Below, piece after piece: positions 32,026-42,870 of a stretch of DNA of 64,000 bases. The notes beneath the pieces are model-generated. The model was not told the DNA's origin. It was given only the letters and a program-made list of their open reading frames with translations, and did no database searches. The DNA is from Podospora comata. Lineage: Eukaryota; Ascomycota; Sordariomycetes; Sordariales; Podosporaceae. Location: contig CP071496.1 of the NCBI GenBank assembly GCA_017354895.1, forward strand, positions 1,922,001-1,986,000. Direction: 5' to 3'. Position 1 is the first letter of the stretch; each line of letters starts with the position of its first letter. A program made the position numbers and the translations under genes.

Positions 32026-33278
32026 ATGAACTCGTTGCGGGCGTCGCAGCGGTTGAGATTTCTTGTTCCGTCACTGCAAAAAAAGCCGTCGTTTGTCCCA
32101 CTAGGTAGGTGGTAGCTCGAGAATACAATGCGAGATTGAAGAATAACATTTGCTAATGAATGAGAATTTAGTCTTCCGAGGATTCGCAACCATGGCGTCG
32201 ACTACTGATGTCAAGAACTTCAAGTTGAATCACACGATGTGAGTACCTACCATCTCCCATCCCAGGATGGCAATAAGCGCTGGGAACTGACACAAGAAAA
32301 TAGGATTCGTGTGAAGGACCCCAAGGAGTCTGGCTCGTCACTATCTACTCACCTCTCTATCCTCAACAACCACTAACATCCCCCCTAGTCAAGTTCTACA
32401 ACCACCTCGGCCTCTCCCTCCTCAAGAAGCTCTCCTTCCCCGACGCAAAATTCGACCTCTACTTCCTCGGCTACGACGCCCCCGGCGCCGTCTCCCACGG
32501 GAAGAACCTCTGGGACAGGGAAGGCCTCATCGAGCTGACGCACAACTACGGCACCGAAAACGACCCCGAGTACAAGATCAACAATGGCAATGTTGAACCC
32601 TACCGTGGTTTCGGACATACTTGCATCAGCGTCGACAATATCCAGGCTGCCTGCCAGAGGATCGAGGACGCGGGCTACAAGTTCCAGAAGAAGCTCACGG
32701 ATGGAAAGATGAGGCATATTGCCTTTGCGCTTGATCCGGATGGGTATTGGGTTGAGATTATTGGGCAGAAGCCGGTGGAGGAGACAGAGGGGGTGAGGGA
32801 GACGGATTTGGGGACGTATAGGATGAATCACACCATGATTCGGGTCAAGGATGCGGAGAGGTCGCTTGAGTTTTACCGGGAGGTTATGGGGATGAAGCTT
32901 TTTAGGACTCATGAGGCAAAGGAGGCCGGGTTCAACCTTTATTTCTTGGGGTATGAAGGGGAACAGGGGGCTGTTGTTGAGGGTGGTGATACGGCGAAGA
33001 GGGAGGGGTTGTTGGAGCTGACTTGGAATTACGGGACGGAGAAGGAGGAGGGGTTTAGTTACCATGATGGGAACAAGGGGCCGCAGGGGTTTGGGCATAT
33101 TTGTGTTTCGGTTGATAGCTTGGAGAAGGCGTGCGAGAGGTTTGAGGGTTTGGGGGTGAGCTGGAAGAAGAGGTTGACGGATGGGAGGATGAAGAATGTG
33201 GCTTTTGTGTTGGATCCGGATGGGTATTGGATTGAGATTGTGCAGAATGAGAGGTTTGCGGATAAGGCTAACTTTTGA
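32026..33278 (+). CDS. glo1: Glyoxalase I (lactoylglutathione lyase), two-domain, with presequence
   Basis: Converts the methylglyoxal-glutathione hemithioacetal to S-lactoylglutathione. Four exons: 32026-32104, 32172-32238, 32304-32332 and 32389-33278 (354 aa). Two VOC domains (about 45-180 and 188-340) each keep the four metal ligands: NHTMIRVKD, IELTHNYG, GFGHTCISV and DGYWVEI, then NHTMIRVKD, LELTWNYG, GFGHICVSV and DGYWIEI. This is the monomeric two-site form of yeast GLO1. Exon 1 adds MNSLRASQRLRFLVPSLQKK, rich in Arg/Lys/Ser with no acids, a typical mitochondrial presequence; it joins in frame to VFRGFATMASTTDV. The internal ATG at 32192 would give a cytosolic form. Intron 3 (32333-32388) starts with GC (GCTCGT) rather than GT but has a CTAAC branch and CTAG acceptor, and is required to read ESVKFY like RSLEFY in domain 2. 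Confidence 0.9.
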
Positions 33279-34418
33279 GGGGAGGAAGTTGGTGGTGTGA
33301 GGGGAAGGGCGGATATGCAGGTGGTTTGAGCGCGTGATGGGTAGATCTATACGTTTTGGTGGAAGGGGGCGATTCGGGGTTGAAATGGTAGCCAGTAAGA
33401 TGTCTTCTCCCACTCTCTGTGTGTTTTGGTCCCCCCTCATCAGAGATGTGAGATGCAGATGTACCGAGAAGACCGAGAACAGCACAGTGTATACGTGACA
33501 TGTGTGGCTGTGAGCCGGCAAGGTAGCAGTGGGGACTTCCCCGGACATCTAGGATCATGATACTGACAGCTTATTCGACGGGGGACATGTGCAGTAGTGC
33601 TTGCATTAGCCAAACGTGGGGGAAACGGGTGGGAAAGGGCAAAGTGAGGGGTTCCATTCCTTCCATGTGTGAAGGAAGAGCTATGAGAAGCATTTTGAAC
33701 TTGCTGATTGAGACTGGCGAATAACATGGATTATTCCAAGACTTATTACTGGACAGGTTGGATAACTGATGGGTCACACACCAATAACAGCTCTTGATCA
33801 GAAGCTTCTCAAGAACCGGGCGAGGAGGTGTCTTTGTCACGTTACAGACTGGGCAATATGGTGTCGTGTAAGGGCCCCTCACTTCACTCCCGGGTTGGTT
33901 CTTTATGCTCTCATTTTCTCGGCAGGCAGAGGGAGACACACATCCGACACCGACCCCCATCTTCCTCCCCCCCTGTCTCATCCCGTCCTGTCACATTCTC
34001 CTTTGGAGATGAGATGTATGTCGGTCATCGGTACAATCCATCCATTGGCTTTCACTACTTGGTCCTGCAGGGCACTACGCGAAGAGGTCCTGTTTTGGGT
34101 ATCCCGCATATGTCGTGACTTTGAGATCAGAAAGGGCCGGACCGTGAAACGGAGCTTACCTACCTCGCGTTGCTGTTGTGTGTATGAGAGAGGGGGGAAG
34201 GGGGGGACGAGGCGAGGGTTGTCTAGAACCCCGCAACTTTGCCCTGGCTGGCTGGCTGTGGTAGGTAAGGTGTATATAACGTCGACCTTGTCCCTTTCTT
34301 GTTCCCCTTTTCTTGTCTTGTGTGTTAAACTATTGCTAATAATCATCCACCAGCTCCATTCGTCTTTTATACCAAAAGCATAACATCTCTTGGGCATTTG
34401 CCACACCTAACCACCATC
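33279..34418. other. Intergenic, 3-PGDH promoter
   Basis: 1.1 kb with frames on both strands but no domain content. The region near 34270 carries a TATA box. Confidence 0.5.
34273..34279 (+). promoter_or_regulatory. TATA box of the phosphoglycerate dehydrogenase gene
   Basis: TATATAA lies about 145 bp before the ATG at 34419 and is followed by a CT-rich leader (CCCTTTCTTGTTCCCC), the usual fungal core-promoter arrangement. Confidence 0.45.
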
Positions 34419-36246
34419 ATGGCCCCCTCCGCCATAGAACCCGTCTCCTCCTCCCCCAACAACAACACCCCCCGTATCCTCGTCCCGGAAAAGCTCTCCC
34501 CCGAAGGCCTCTCCCTCCTGTCCTCTTCGGGCTTCATAATCGACAACCCTGCCCCCGGGTCCCTCTCCGCAGAGGACATCGCGGCCAGGATCGGGTCGTA
34601 CCAAGCGCTTATCGTGAGGTCCGAGACGAAAGTCACGGCTGCCCTGCTGGCAGCTGGCTCCAAGCTGAAAGTTGTCGCCAGGGCTGGGGTGGGGGTTGAC
34701 AATATCGATGTCAAGGCCGCGACTGAGCAGGGCATCATCGTTGTCAACTCCCCCAGCGGCAACATCCTCGCCGCGGCCGAGCACACCATCGCTCTTCTCA
34801 TGGCCACGGCGAGAAACGTCCCCCGCGGAGACGGGACGCTCAAGCAAGGGAAGTGGGAGAGGGGAAAGCTCGTGGGTGTGGAAGTAGGGGGGAAGACGCT
34901 CGGTGTGGTTGGGTTGGGGAAGGTAGGGCTCAAAGTAGCCCGTGTTGCGAGCGGGGGGTTGGGGATGAAGGTCTTGGGTCTTGATCCGTATGCTTCGGCT
35001 GATGTGGCCAAGGCTGCGGGGGTGACGTTGGTGGGTAGTTTGGAGGAGCTGTTGCCTCAGGTGGATTTCTTGACTGTTCACACGCCGCTGTTGGCTAGCA
35101 CGTTGAATCTGCTGGGGGAGGAGCAGTTTGGGAAGATGAAGAAGACTGCACGGGTGTTGAATGTGGCGAGGGGTGGGGTGTATAATGAGGAGGCGTTGTT
35201 GAAGGCGTTGGATGAGGGTTGGATTGCGGGGGCGGGGATAGATGTTTTCACTCAGGAGCCGCCAAAGGAGGGGAGTGTGCCGTCGAGGTTGGCGCAGCAT
35301 CCAAAGGTTGTGAGCACGCCGCATTTGGGGGCCAGCACGGTTGAAGCACAGGAGAACGTCTCGATCGATGTGTGTAAGCAGGTGGTTGTCATCCTAGGTG
35401 GTGGCCTCCCGACAGCAGCAGTAAACGCCCCGCTGATCTTGCCCGAGGAGTACAGGAGGTTGCAGCCGTTTGTGAAGCTGTGAGTTTTGACCCCCTTTAT
35501 CCCCTTACCAACATCCCGTCGGAAACTGACGGTATGATAGGGTCGAGAAGATTGGCAGTCTCTACACCCAACATTACGCCACCAACGCAGGCGACAAGAA
35601 AGGGGGCATGATTGGCGGCCGGCGCTTCGAACTCGTCTACCATGGCGATCTTGCCAGCGTGAGCAACACCCGTCCGCTCTTTGCCGCCCTGGTCAAGGGT
35701 CTTGTCAGTTCCATCAGTGACGCCGGTGGACGAGATGTGAATATTGTCAACGCTACAATCATTGCCAAAGAAAGGGGCATCGCCATTGATGAGAGGCATG
35801 TTCGTGACGAGGGGTCCTCGGCTCCAAGCACCTACGCCAGTGCTGTCACTCTCAGAAGCATCAGCACAGACGGGGCCAGCGGGGGAGAGCAGATCATTGA
35901 GGGCTATGTCAGTGGGAACGCTGTCTTCATCTCCAAGCTGGACAAGTTTGCGGCCAACTTCCAGCCAGAAGGGACGCTGCTGATCTTGCACAACTATGAC
36001 GAGCCAGGCAAGATTGGGAATGTCGGTATGGTTTTGGGTAGGCATGGGATCAATATCACTTTCATGCAGGTTGCGGGACTGAATCAAGAGGCAAGGCGGG
36101 CTGTTGTTGATGGACCGGTTGATACGGAGAACGGGCTGAAGGAGGCACTCATGATTTTGGGAGTAGGAGGAGACGTGACTAGTGAGCTGCTTGAAGAGCT
36201 GGGCAAGGCTGAAGGTATCCTGGATGTAAGTGTGGTGAGATTGTAG
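34419..36246 (+). CDS. D-3-phosphoglycerate dehydrogenase (588 aa)
   Basis: First step of serine synthesis from 3-phosphoglycerate, NAD-dependent, cytosolic. Two exons, 34419-35479 and 35541-36246, with a 61-bp intron at FVKL|VEKIG. The substrate domain has IVRSETKV and GVGVDNID; the nucleotide-binding motif is GVVGLGKVGLKVAR near residue 167. The catalytic Arg is in NVARGG, Glu in FTQEPP and His in TPHLGAST. After residue 355 comes an intervening ASB-type domain, and residues 520-588 form an ACT domain (LLILHNYDEPGKIGNVG), the serine-sensing module of type I enzymes. About 588 residues is long compared with yeast SER3/SER33 (about 469) but normal for the ASB-ACT form. The ATG has a good ATCATGG context. 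The coding strand changes from C-rich to G-rich near 34850. Confidence 0.93.
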
Positions 36247-38085
36247 GGTTTTTGCTGCTATCTTCTGTATCCATATAGTTCTCTGAAGGTACCAATTTGT
36301 TTTCAACAAGCAGTGGCAGGCTGAAACAGGTCTCACCTTGAGGTCAAGATTGGAGATCCTCCACAAATGATAAGATGTTCTTGATAAGGCTCAGAGTGGA
36401 GGCAAAAAAGATTTATATGCATACTTGAGAAATTTTGCAAAAGATAATGATGAGAGTGGGATTCGAACCCACGCCCTTTCGGACCACGGAATCTTTGTAC
36501 AAGATGTTGATTAAGGAAGACCTTAACGTGGCGCCTTAGACCGCTCGGCCATCTCACCGTATGATTTGTTGAAAACCCAGCCTGGTCGTTGCACCCATGA
36601 TCGTCGAGATCGAGAAAGGTGGCGGCGAATCAGCCAGGAAAATGATACTGATGGGGATGAGTTCCACCCCTCATCTTCACATGACTGTTTCATCAAGACT
36701 CAGAACCTAGCAAATGTTGCAAATATTCTGATCTCACGTTTGGGTTCAGCGAGGCCAGAACGATGCTCGTCTTCATCTCATCTTCGACTTTGATCTTCAC
36801 AGGGCTCTCTGTTGACGACTTCGCTTCGTCCCTGATGAACCCACTTGGACCTGTCCGTGCCGACCCGGGGAGCTGGGAAGCTTGCGCGCAGAATGGCACC
36901 GATTCGGACTGGTGTGGCCAGGATGGGTGATTGGCGTGCGCGATAGTTCGTGATCCCCTATTCTCTTTTTTCCGTTGTGGAATGGCGAAGTGTGTTTGAG
37001 TGTCGTGCAAAGGGGCAACAGGTTTCCCGGTCTGATGGCAAAAACTGACAAAAAGCATCACCACGAAAATCCCGGCTGGGTAGCACCATTCTGACACATC
37101 CACAGGTGCCTCAGCCGCGCATTGCAGGACAGGTTCCGAGTCATCATCGAAACGTTGGAATCTGAAGTACTCTAGTACTACCATGTGAACTGCCGCCGTT
37201 GAATGGATCAGAATAGCCGCGCCAGTCACTTGTCATGCATCCAGCAGGTGTGATGCTCACATGGAAACTCTGAACGGTTGGAACAGGTTCAAGAGGAGGT
37301 GAGAAAAGGGAGCTACCCCTGTTCGGCCCCCCCTTGCTGATTCTCCACGGGTCCACTGGCTGTTGCCCACCGCTCCACCGCTCCCCTGGGGTCGCCCACT
37401 TTGGACCCGCGCCTTTCCCTTTCTGGGGGCGCGGGCAACAGCGTCTGAGGCATTCTGGAAGCGAGTGACCAGTCACTGAGCTCCTCTTTTTTTTCCCTCG
37501 TCCTCCTTCTCACAGCATTTGTTGAACCTTACAAGACGAATCGCCCAGCAGGTACGGATACTTCATTCTCGCGCCTGGCCTCTTTCAGGTACGGTGCGTG
37601 CTGTGCTCCTGCCTTACCTTGTACCTCATCTGTTGTGTTATCCGCCATCGTCCGATTCCATCGCGGCGGCAGTTGGGGCCAAAGCTTCCTGTTCCTGCGG
37701 CCTGCGCGGCAACAGCCAATTCAACGTCGATTGCGACTTGAGAAGAGAGCAATTACAGGTGAGTCTCTCTTGTTGTTGTTTCCACATGCTTTTTTCAAAA
37801 GAAGGTCAACTTCAAGCTGCCAGGTCGACTCTGACCTCCTCCATCGTCTTGTTTACTTTTGGCATCCCTTTATGGTTCTCTCCTGTTCTTTAAGCCAGAG
37901 TCTTTTAATTGCACATAATCTCTTTTGGTCCCCACCACCACTTTTACGTACTGACACCAAGCTCGACCGACAGTTGACGCGGCCATCTTCTTAACTACTA
38001 TTAACTACTATTACCTACCCCTTCCTGTTCTTTCAGAGCAGCATCCATTGCCGTCCTGTCTACACCATCCATCCATCCATCCACC
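36247..38085. other. Intergenic with tRNA-Leu and coiled-coil gene promoter
   Basis: Apart from the tRNA gene, a minus frame at 36693-37229 lacks an ATG at its start and any domain. The stretch 37500-38080 is C/T-rich and probably the leader of the coiled-coil gene, with CATC repeats just before its ATG. Confidence 0.5.
36449..36558 (-). tRNA. tRNA-Leu(AAG) with intron
   Basis: Reads 5'-GGTGAGA acceptor, TGGCCGAGCGGTCTAAGG D-arm, anticodon stem CCACG/CGTGG with loop TTAAGG, short type II variable arm (TCCGAAAGGGC), T-arm GTGGGTTCGAATCCCAC and TCTCATC acceptor. All stems pair with at most G-U wobbles. The anticodon AAG decodes Leu CUU/CUC. A 31-nt intron (about 36490-36520) sits one base 3' of the anticodon, the canonical position. 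A- and B-box promoters are intact. The mature length is about 79 nt plus CCA. Confidence 0.95.
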
Positions 38086-41000
38086 ATGTCAGACGTCGAG
38101 ACCAAAGATCAGACTCCTGCCCCTGAGCAGCAGCAGGAGGAGCAGGAGGAGCAGCAGGAGCAGCAAGCAGCTCCAAGAGAAGAGACCACCCCGACACCTC
38201 CCCCAGCACCGCCGTCTGGCTCCGACACCTCTCCCAAGGCGAAGGCTGGAGCGGGAGCAGAAGCCGCCGCTGCAAAGAAACGTACCGCTTCGACCTCTAC
38301 CGCTGGTGTCCGCCGTCCAACCGGGACTAGCAGTGCCACTGGCAAGCCAGCTGCTGGAACCGCATCACGAATAGGCACCGCAGGTGGTTTGACTAGACCC
38401 TCGACGACACGGACGGCCGCTGGTTCTACGGTTCCCAAGCGCCCAGGCACTGCCGCTTCCTCTGTGTCCCATCGCTCCCAGCCTTCCCAGTCCGAAGATG
38501 AGAAGAAAAGGCCCACAGCTTCGGCGACACGCCGCACCTCGATCCTGCCCGGCGGTGCCGCTGACTCTCCGGGTAAGGCCAGCAGAACAAGTACCATTGC
38601 CGGTAGCACTGCCGCCGCAAGAAAGCCTGCGGCCGCCGGCACCACCACGGCATCCCGGTCAGCTTCTGGCACGGTTCGAACAACAGCCACGACCGGCTCG
38701 GCTCCCCCGACTACCACACGCACTGCCACCAGACCACCGACCACCGGCGCCGTTGCCGATGCTAAGAAGAGATTGTCGACGGTCGGAGTCTCCACTGCTG
38801 GCGCCGCTCCCCGACACGCTGCTCGTCCCTCGTTGGCCTCGGGCACATCTGCCACAGCCGCCGCTGCGGCTGCCGAGTCTGCCAAGGAGACCGAGGAGCT
38901 TAAGGTCAAGCTGTCGTCTAGTGAGGCCGAAATCGCGGAGCTCGAGGCTCAGATTGCTTCTCGCCAGGCCAAGATTGACGAGCTCACAGAGCAATTGAGT
39001 GCCGCCCAGCAAGCGAAGCAGGAAGCTCCCGAGTCCGCCATCGATCAGGATGTCTTGGAAGCTCTCAAGACAGAGCATGCCGCCGTGATCGAGGAATTGA
39101 ACAAGAAGGTCACAGAAACCGAAGAACAGCTGGCCTCCGTCCAGGCCGAGCTTACCGCCAAGCAAAGTGAGCTTGCTGCTGCCGCAAGCGCCAAGGAAAC
39201 GGCCGAGGCCGAGATTGCTAGCCTCAAGCAGAAACTCGAGAGACGGCAGGCGGACCACGAGGCTGAGCTCAAGAACGCCAAGGAGAGCCTCTCGGGGTCG
39301 GAAGAGGAGAATACTGCTAAGCTGGAGGCACTACGAAGATCCTTGAGTGAACAGTACGAGGCAAATGTTCACGCATTGAAGGAGAAGCATCAGGAGGAGA
39401 TCCAGCAGGTCAAGCTTGAATCTGCCGGTACTCAGAAGGAACTGGTGGAGAGAGGAAACGAAATGCTCGAGGAGTTGCGTGAGAAGAATAAGCGTTTGGA
39501 CAAGGAGGTGCAGGATGAGGTTGCGCGACTTAGGGAAGCGCTCGTAGCTGCCGAGGAGGCGGGAAGTGTTATCAAGGCTGAGATCGCGGGCAAGAACGAA
39601 ATAGTCGTTGCCTTGCAGACGCGTAACTCTGAGCTCGAGTCTGAACTCTCCGCCGTTCGGGATGGGCTCAGCAAGGCCCAGAGTGCCCACGCTGAGCTTG
39701 AGAAGATTATGGCCGGCTTGAAGGAGGAGGCTGCTGCCAACGAGGCTGCTTTTTCCAAGCTCAAGGAAGAGCATGCCCAGTTGACAGAGGATCATGCCAA
39801 GCTGACAGCTGCTCACGCCAGTCAAACCGACCACCACAATGAACAACTCAAACAGATCAGCCAGGACTACGAAAAGGAGATTGAGGATCTCCGTGGGGAT
39901 GCCTTTTTCAAGAGAAAGTTTGAAGAATTGGAGGCCAAGCATGCCGAGCTTGTTCAGGCTCACGAGCAGGCCGTAGCAAGTCACGCACAAGCTCTTGAGG
40001 CTGCCAAAGCCGAACGCGACAATGCCATCAACGCGCTGAAGGCCAAGGAGGAAGAACATCAACAAGCTTTGGATGCTCTGCGTGCGAGCCATGCCGAAGA
40101 GCTGGAAGGCGCCAAGAGCGCCACAAGGCAGGCCCAGGAGGCGGGCGAGGAGGAGATTCATTCTCTCAAGGAGAGCCACAGCAAGCAGATTGAGATATTG
40201 AAGGAGGAGAGCAAAGCCAGTTTGGCCAAGGCGCTCGAGGATCTTGAAGCAGGCCACGCCGCCGAACTCGATGCCGCTCGGTCCGCTGGAGATGTCAGCC
40301 TCCAAACCCGAATGGAGCAATTCGAGAGGGAAGTCGAGGCCAAGCACGCTGAGGAGTTGGAGCAGGCGCTACAAGAGGTCCGGGCCAAGCATGCGGAGGA
40401 GGTTGCCAAGCTGACCGGCGACTTGCAAGCTGCCCAAGCCGTGGCTGAGGAGCTGGAAGCGGTGCTGAAGGACAGCGAGGGTCAACGGGCTGAGGCCAAG
40501 GCCTTGATTGACTACCGTGAGGAAGAAATGGCCAAGCTTCAAGCCAAGTTTGCTGAACTGGAGGCATCGGTCAAGGAAATTCAAGCGAAAAATGCCGAAC
40601 TCGAGGCAAAGAACGCCGAGTCTGTGGCCAAGCACAATCTCGAGTTGGAAGCCGTCAATGCTCGTCACGACAGCCTCCTTGCCGAGATCAAAGCCAAGTA
40701 TGCCGCTGATTCCGAGGCCCAGCTCAAGGGCTTGGAGAAGGAGCAACAGGCCAAGGCGGATGCTGAGGCGGCCGCTGAGGCTCTGAGGGCGGAGAACGTC
40801 AAGCTGCAGCAAGAGGTGGATGAGATGGGTGGCCAGCTTGCCATGGAAAAGATGGAAAAGTTCACTGCCCAGGCGGAATTGGACGCTGTCAAGAATGCCA
40901 AACAAGATACAAGTGAGATTAATGGCCTCCGCGAGCAGGTCAGCTTTTTCCAGGCACGCTACGACGCGGATGTGGCCAAGGCGCAGGAAGCTGCCAGCAA

Positions 41001-41690
41001 GGCCAGTGCTGAGGTTGCCGCTCTCGAGCAGGAGCTTGCTGCTGTTCAAAAGGATCTCGAGGAAGCAGAGAAGAAGGTCGAGGTTGGCAAGGCCGACTAC
41101 AAGGATCTCCACGATATCTTTGTGGAACATGGCAACAGCAAGACGGCTCTGGAGAACGACAAGGCCGAGCTGGAGAAGCGTCTGTCCGAGGTGGAGCAGC
41201 GGCTCTCTGAGGCGGAGCAGCGGGTATCCGAGGCCGACAAGGAGGTTGCAGAGCTCACGGCGCAGCTCAAGATCCGGGAGGCCGAGCTTGCAGAGGTCAA
41301 GGTACAAGCTGTCTTACCACGGGGTCCATGGTTCTAGTCACTAACGTGGATGGCGATTTGCAGACCAAGGGCGAACCCGCCAAGGGCCTCGCGGCGAGCC
41401 GGTTTGCGCAACCGGCGGAGGAGATTGGGAGCAATGGAGTACCCGCAGCGGAAGGTGAGCCTGAGCTGGACAACTCTTCGGCGGCGCTAGCTTCGGTGCG
41501 AGCTACCAATATTTTCTCTAACCCTCTCTTTCTTGGGCTGAGACTGGCTAACGCAGGACGGGTGATGCAGATCGCTAAAGCCCAGGCGGGAATCAGCCAG
41601 CTTGCCGAGCTGGACGACGACATTGCCAAGTCGAACCAGCGAATCCTCCAGTCCATCACGGACGGCGTGCCACAGGCGTCATCAGCCTAG
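38086..41690 (+). CDS. Long coiled-coil protein with basic, disordered N-terminus (1,146 aa)
   Basis: Three exons: 38086-41301, 41364-41454 and 41557-41690, with introns of 62 and 102 bp. For the second intron I chose the donor GTGAGC at 41455, which with the CTAAC branch and GCAG acceptor keeps the frame. Reading straight through is also open, but the other donor at 41496 would truncate the protein. Residues 1-60 are Gln/Glu/Pro-rich; 60-260 are Ala/Thr/Ser-rich and strongly basic (KRTASTSTAGVRRPTG), a style found in microtubule-binding tails. From about 265 to 1090 almost unbroken heptads run (KHAEELEQALQEV), with repeated AKHAEE modules. The C-terminus has a short helical block (QIAKAQAGISQLAELDDDI). 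No motor or membrane domain is seen. It is probably a cytoskeletal or organelle-tether scaffold; the family is not recognised. Confidence 0.85.
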
Positions 41691-42870
41691 TCGGACGATG
41701 CTCAGCTTGTGGTTCTTTGTGATTTTATCTGGTGTTGCTATAGCCGGCTGCTCCAGCGATGGGCGGCAGCTGGGAAAGTTTGTAATGAGGAGGGTTCTCC
41801 AGCGGACGGCGGGGGGGGCGGCCGAGGTCAGGAGGGCTGCCCGATCGTTGTGTACATTCGCATTCAGCTAGTTGCTATTTTATACCCTTCGGCTTTTGAT
41901 GCTTGTGGGCGGGTTTCTTTTTGGTGATGGGGACATGCCGGCTGTTGTTGTTGTTGCCAAGAGGAGATGATGTTTTGATGCTGGAAGGAAATGGGGGAAG
42001 AAGGTGAGGTATTGTTCAAGGCAGGAAGTCGAAGGGGGGCCTACCTAATACGGGAGTTTGTCTCTTGTGTATCTATTATTTTGTAGACTGGCTACACTGA
42101 TCATGCACAGACACACACACACACACACAACATCTTTCGGCTTTAATGCAATGCTGCAGGATAGTGAGGTGAAGTCATCATCGATGGAACAGCCCCCCTG
42201 ATTTGTTAGTCAGCTCCAGCTCCAGCCACAGCCCAGCAGAAGCTTGGTTGAGTCGAGGCTGGTGGGTTGTGGTGGGGTGGTGCAAAATTTTCGGCGCGCC
42301 CCCAAAAAATAATTCGGGTCTGCCAACGCGGTGAAAACTCCTTCCGTTCCTCTCGGAGCTGTCAGTTCTTCCGCAGCGACGAAATCGCATCCGACTTGGA
42401 ATAGTTTCCTTTGACGAATCAAGGTATGTTTCAAGTCATATCCTTTTCCCGCTACCACATCGCCATAGCACCGGCCTCAATACCTGCCACGCAATGCCGC
42501 AAACCCATCTTTTTGGGCCATTGCTGTCGCCATCACGGCATAGCATACTTTTTTCTGTCTTGTTCATGTTGTCGTCTTCTTGTCTCCGCGAGCCAGCATC
42601 ATGTAGTCGTATACCGAGACGCGATAGCAAGCCTCAATTGAGCCATTGTTCTACTGTTATGCACTGATTTCTTTCGAGTACTGATGACCCCTAGTGACTA
42701 GCCTGTTCTTTTTTATACCAAGCGTCACATCCTCCGATTAGACCACGACGACCATTAGAGCACACCGAGCAGAGTTTTCTACTGTATGGATTGTGGAGGG
42801 AGGCTCGGATAGGTTTCTTCAGCTTTGGTGTAGGACGGCGCTTTTGGGGCACGACGACCAGCCCACCACG
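41691..42870. other. Intergenic before the zinc-cluster regulator
   Basis: Contains a CA microsatellite at about 42110-42128 and a long probable leader. No gene is supported. Confidence 0.5.

Noticed and set aside
34407-35324. 305-codon minus frame antisense to 3-phosphoglycerate dehydrogenase
   Set aside because: Shadow of a strong gene with biased third positions; no domain of its own. The same applies to long antisense frames at 38109, 39331, 40369 and 60419.
36693-37229. 178-codon minus frame near the tRNA
   Set aside because: The frame opens with GTG rather than ATG and shows no domain; the later Met leaves a short unremarkable peptide.
41496-41556. 61-bp intron in the coiled-coil gene
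   Set aside because: Its removal brings a stop after two codons; the donor at 41455 with the same acceptor keeps the frame and is the stronger splice site.
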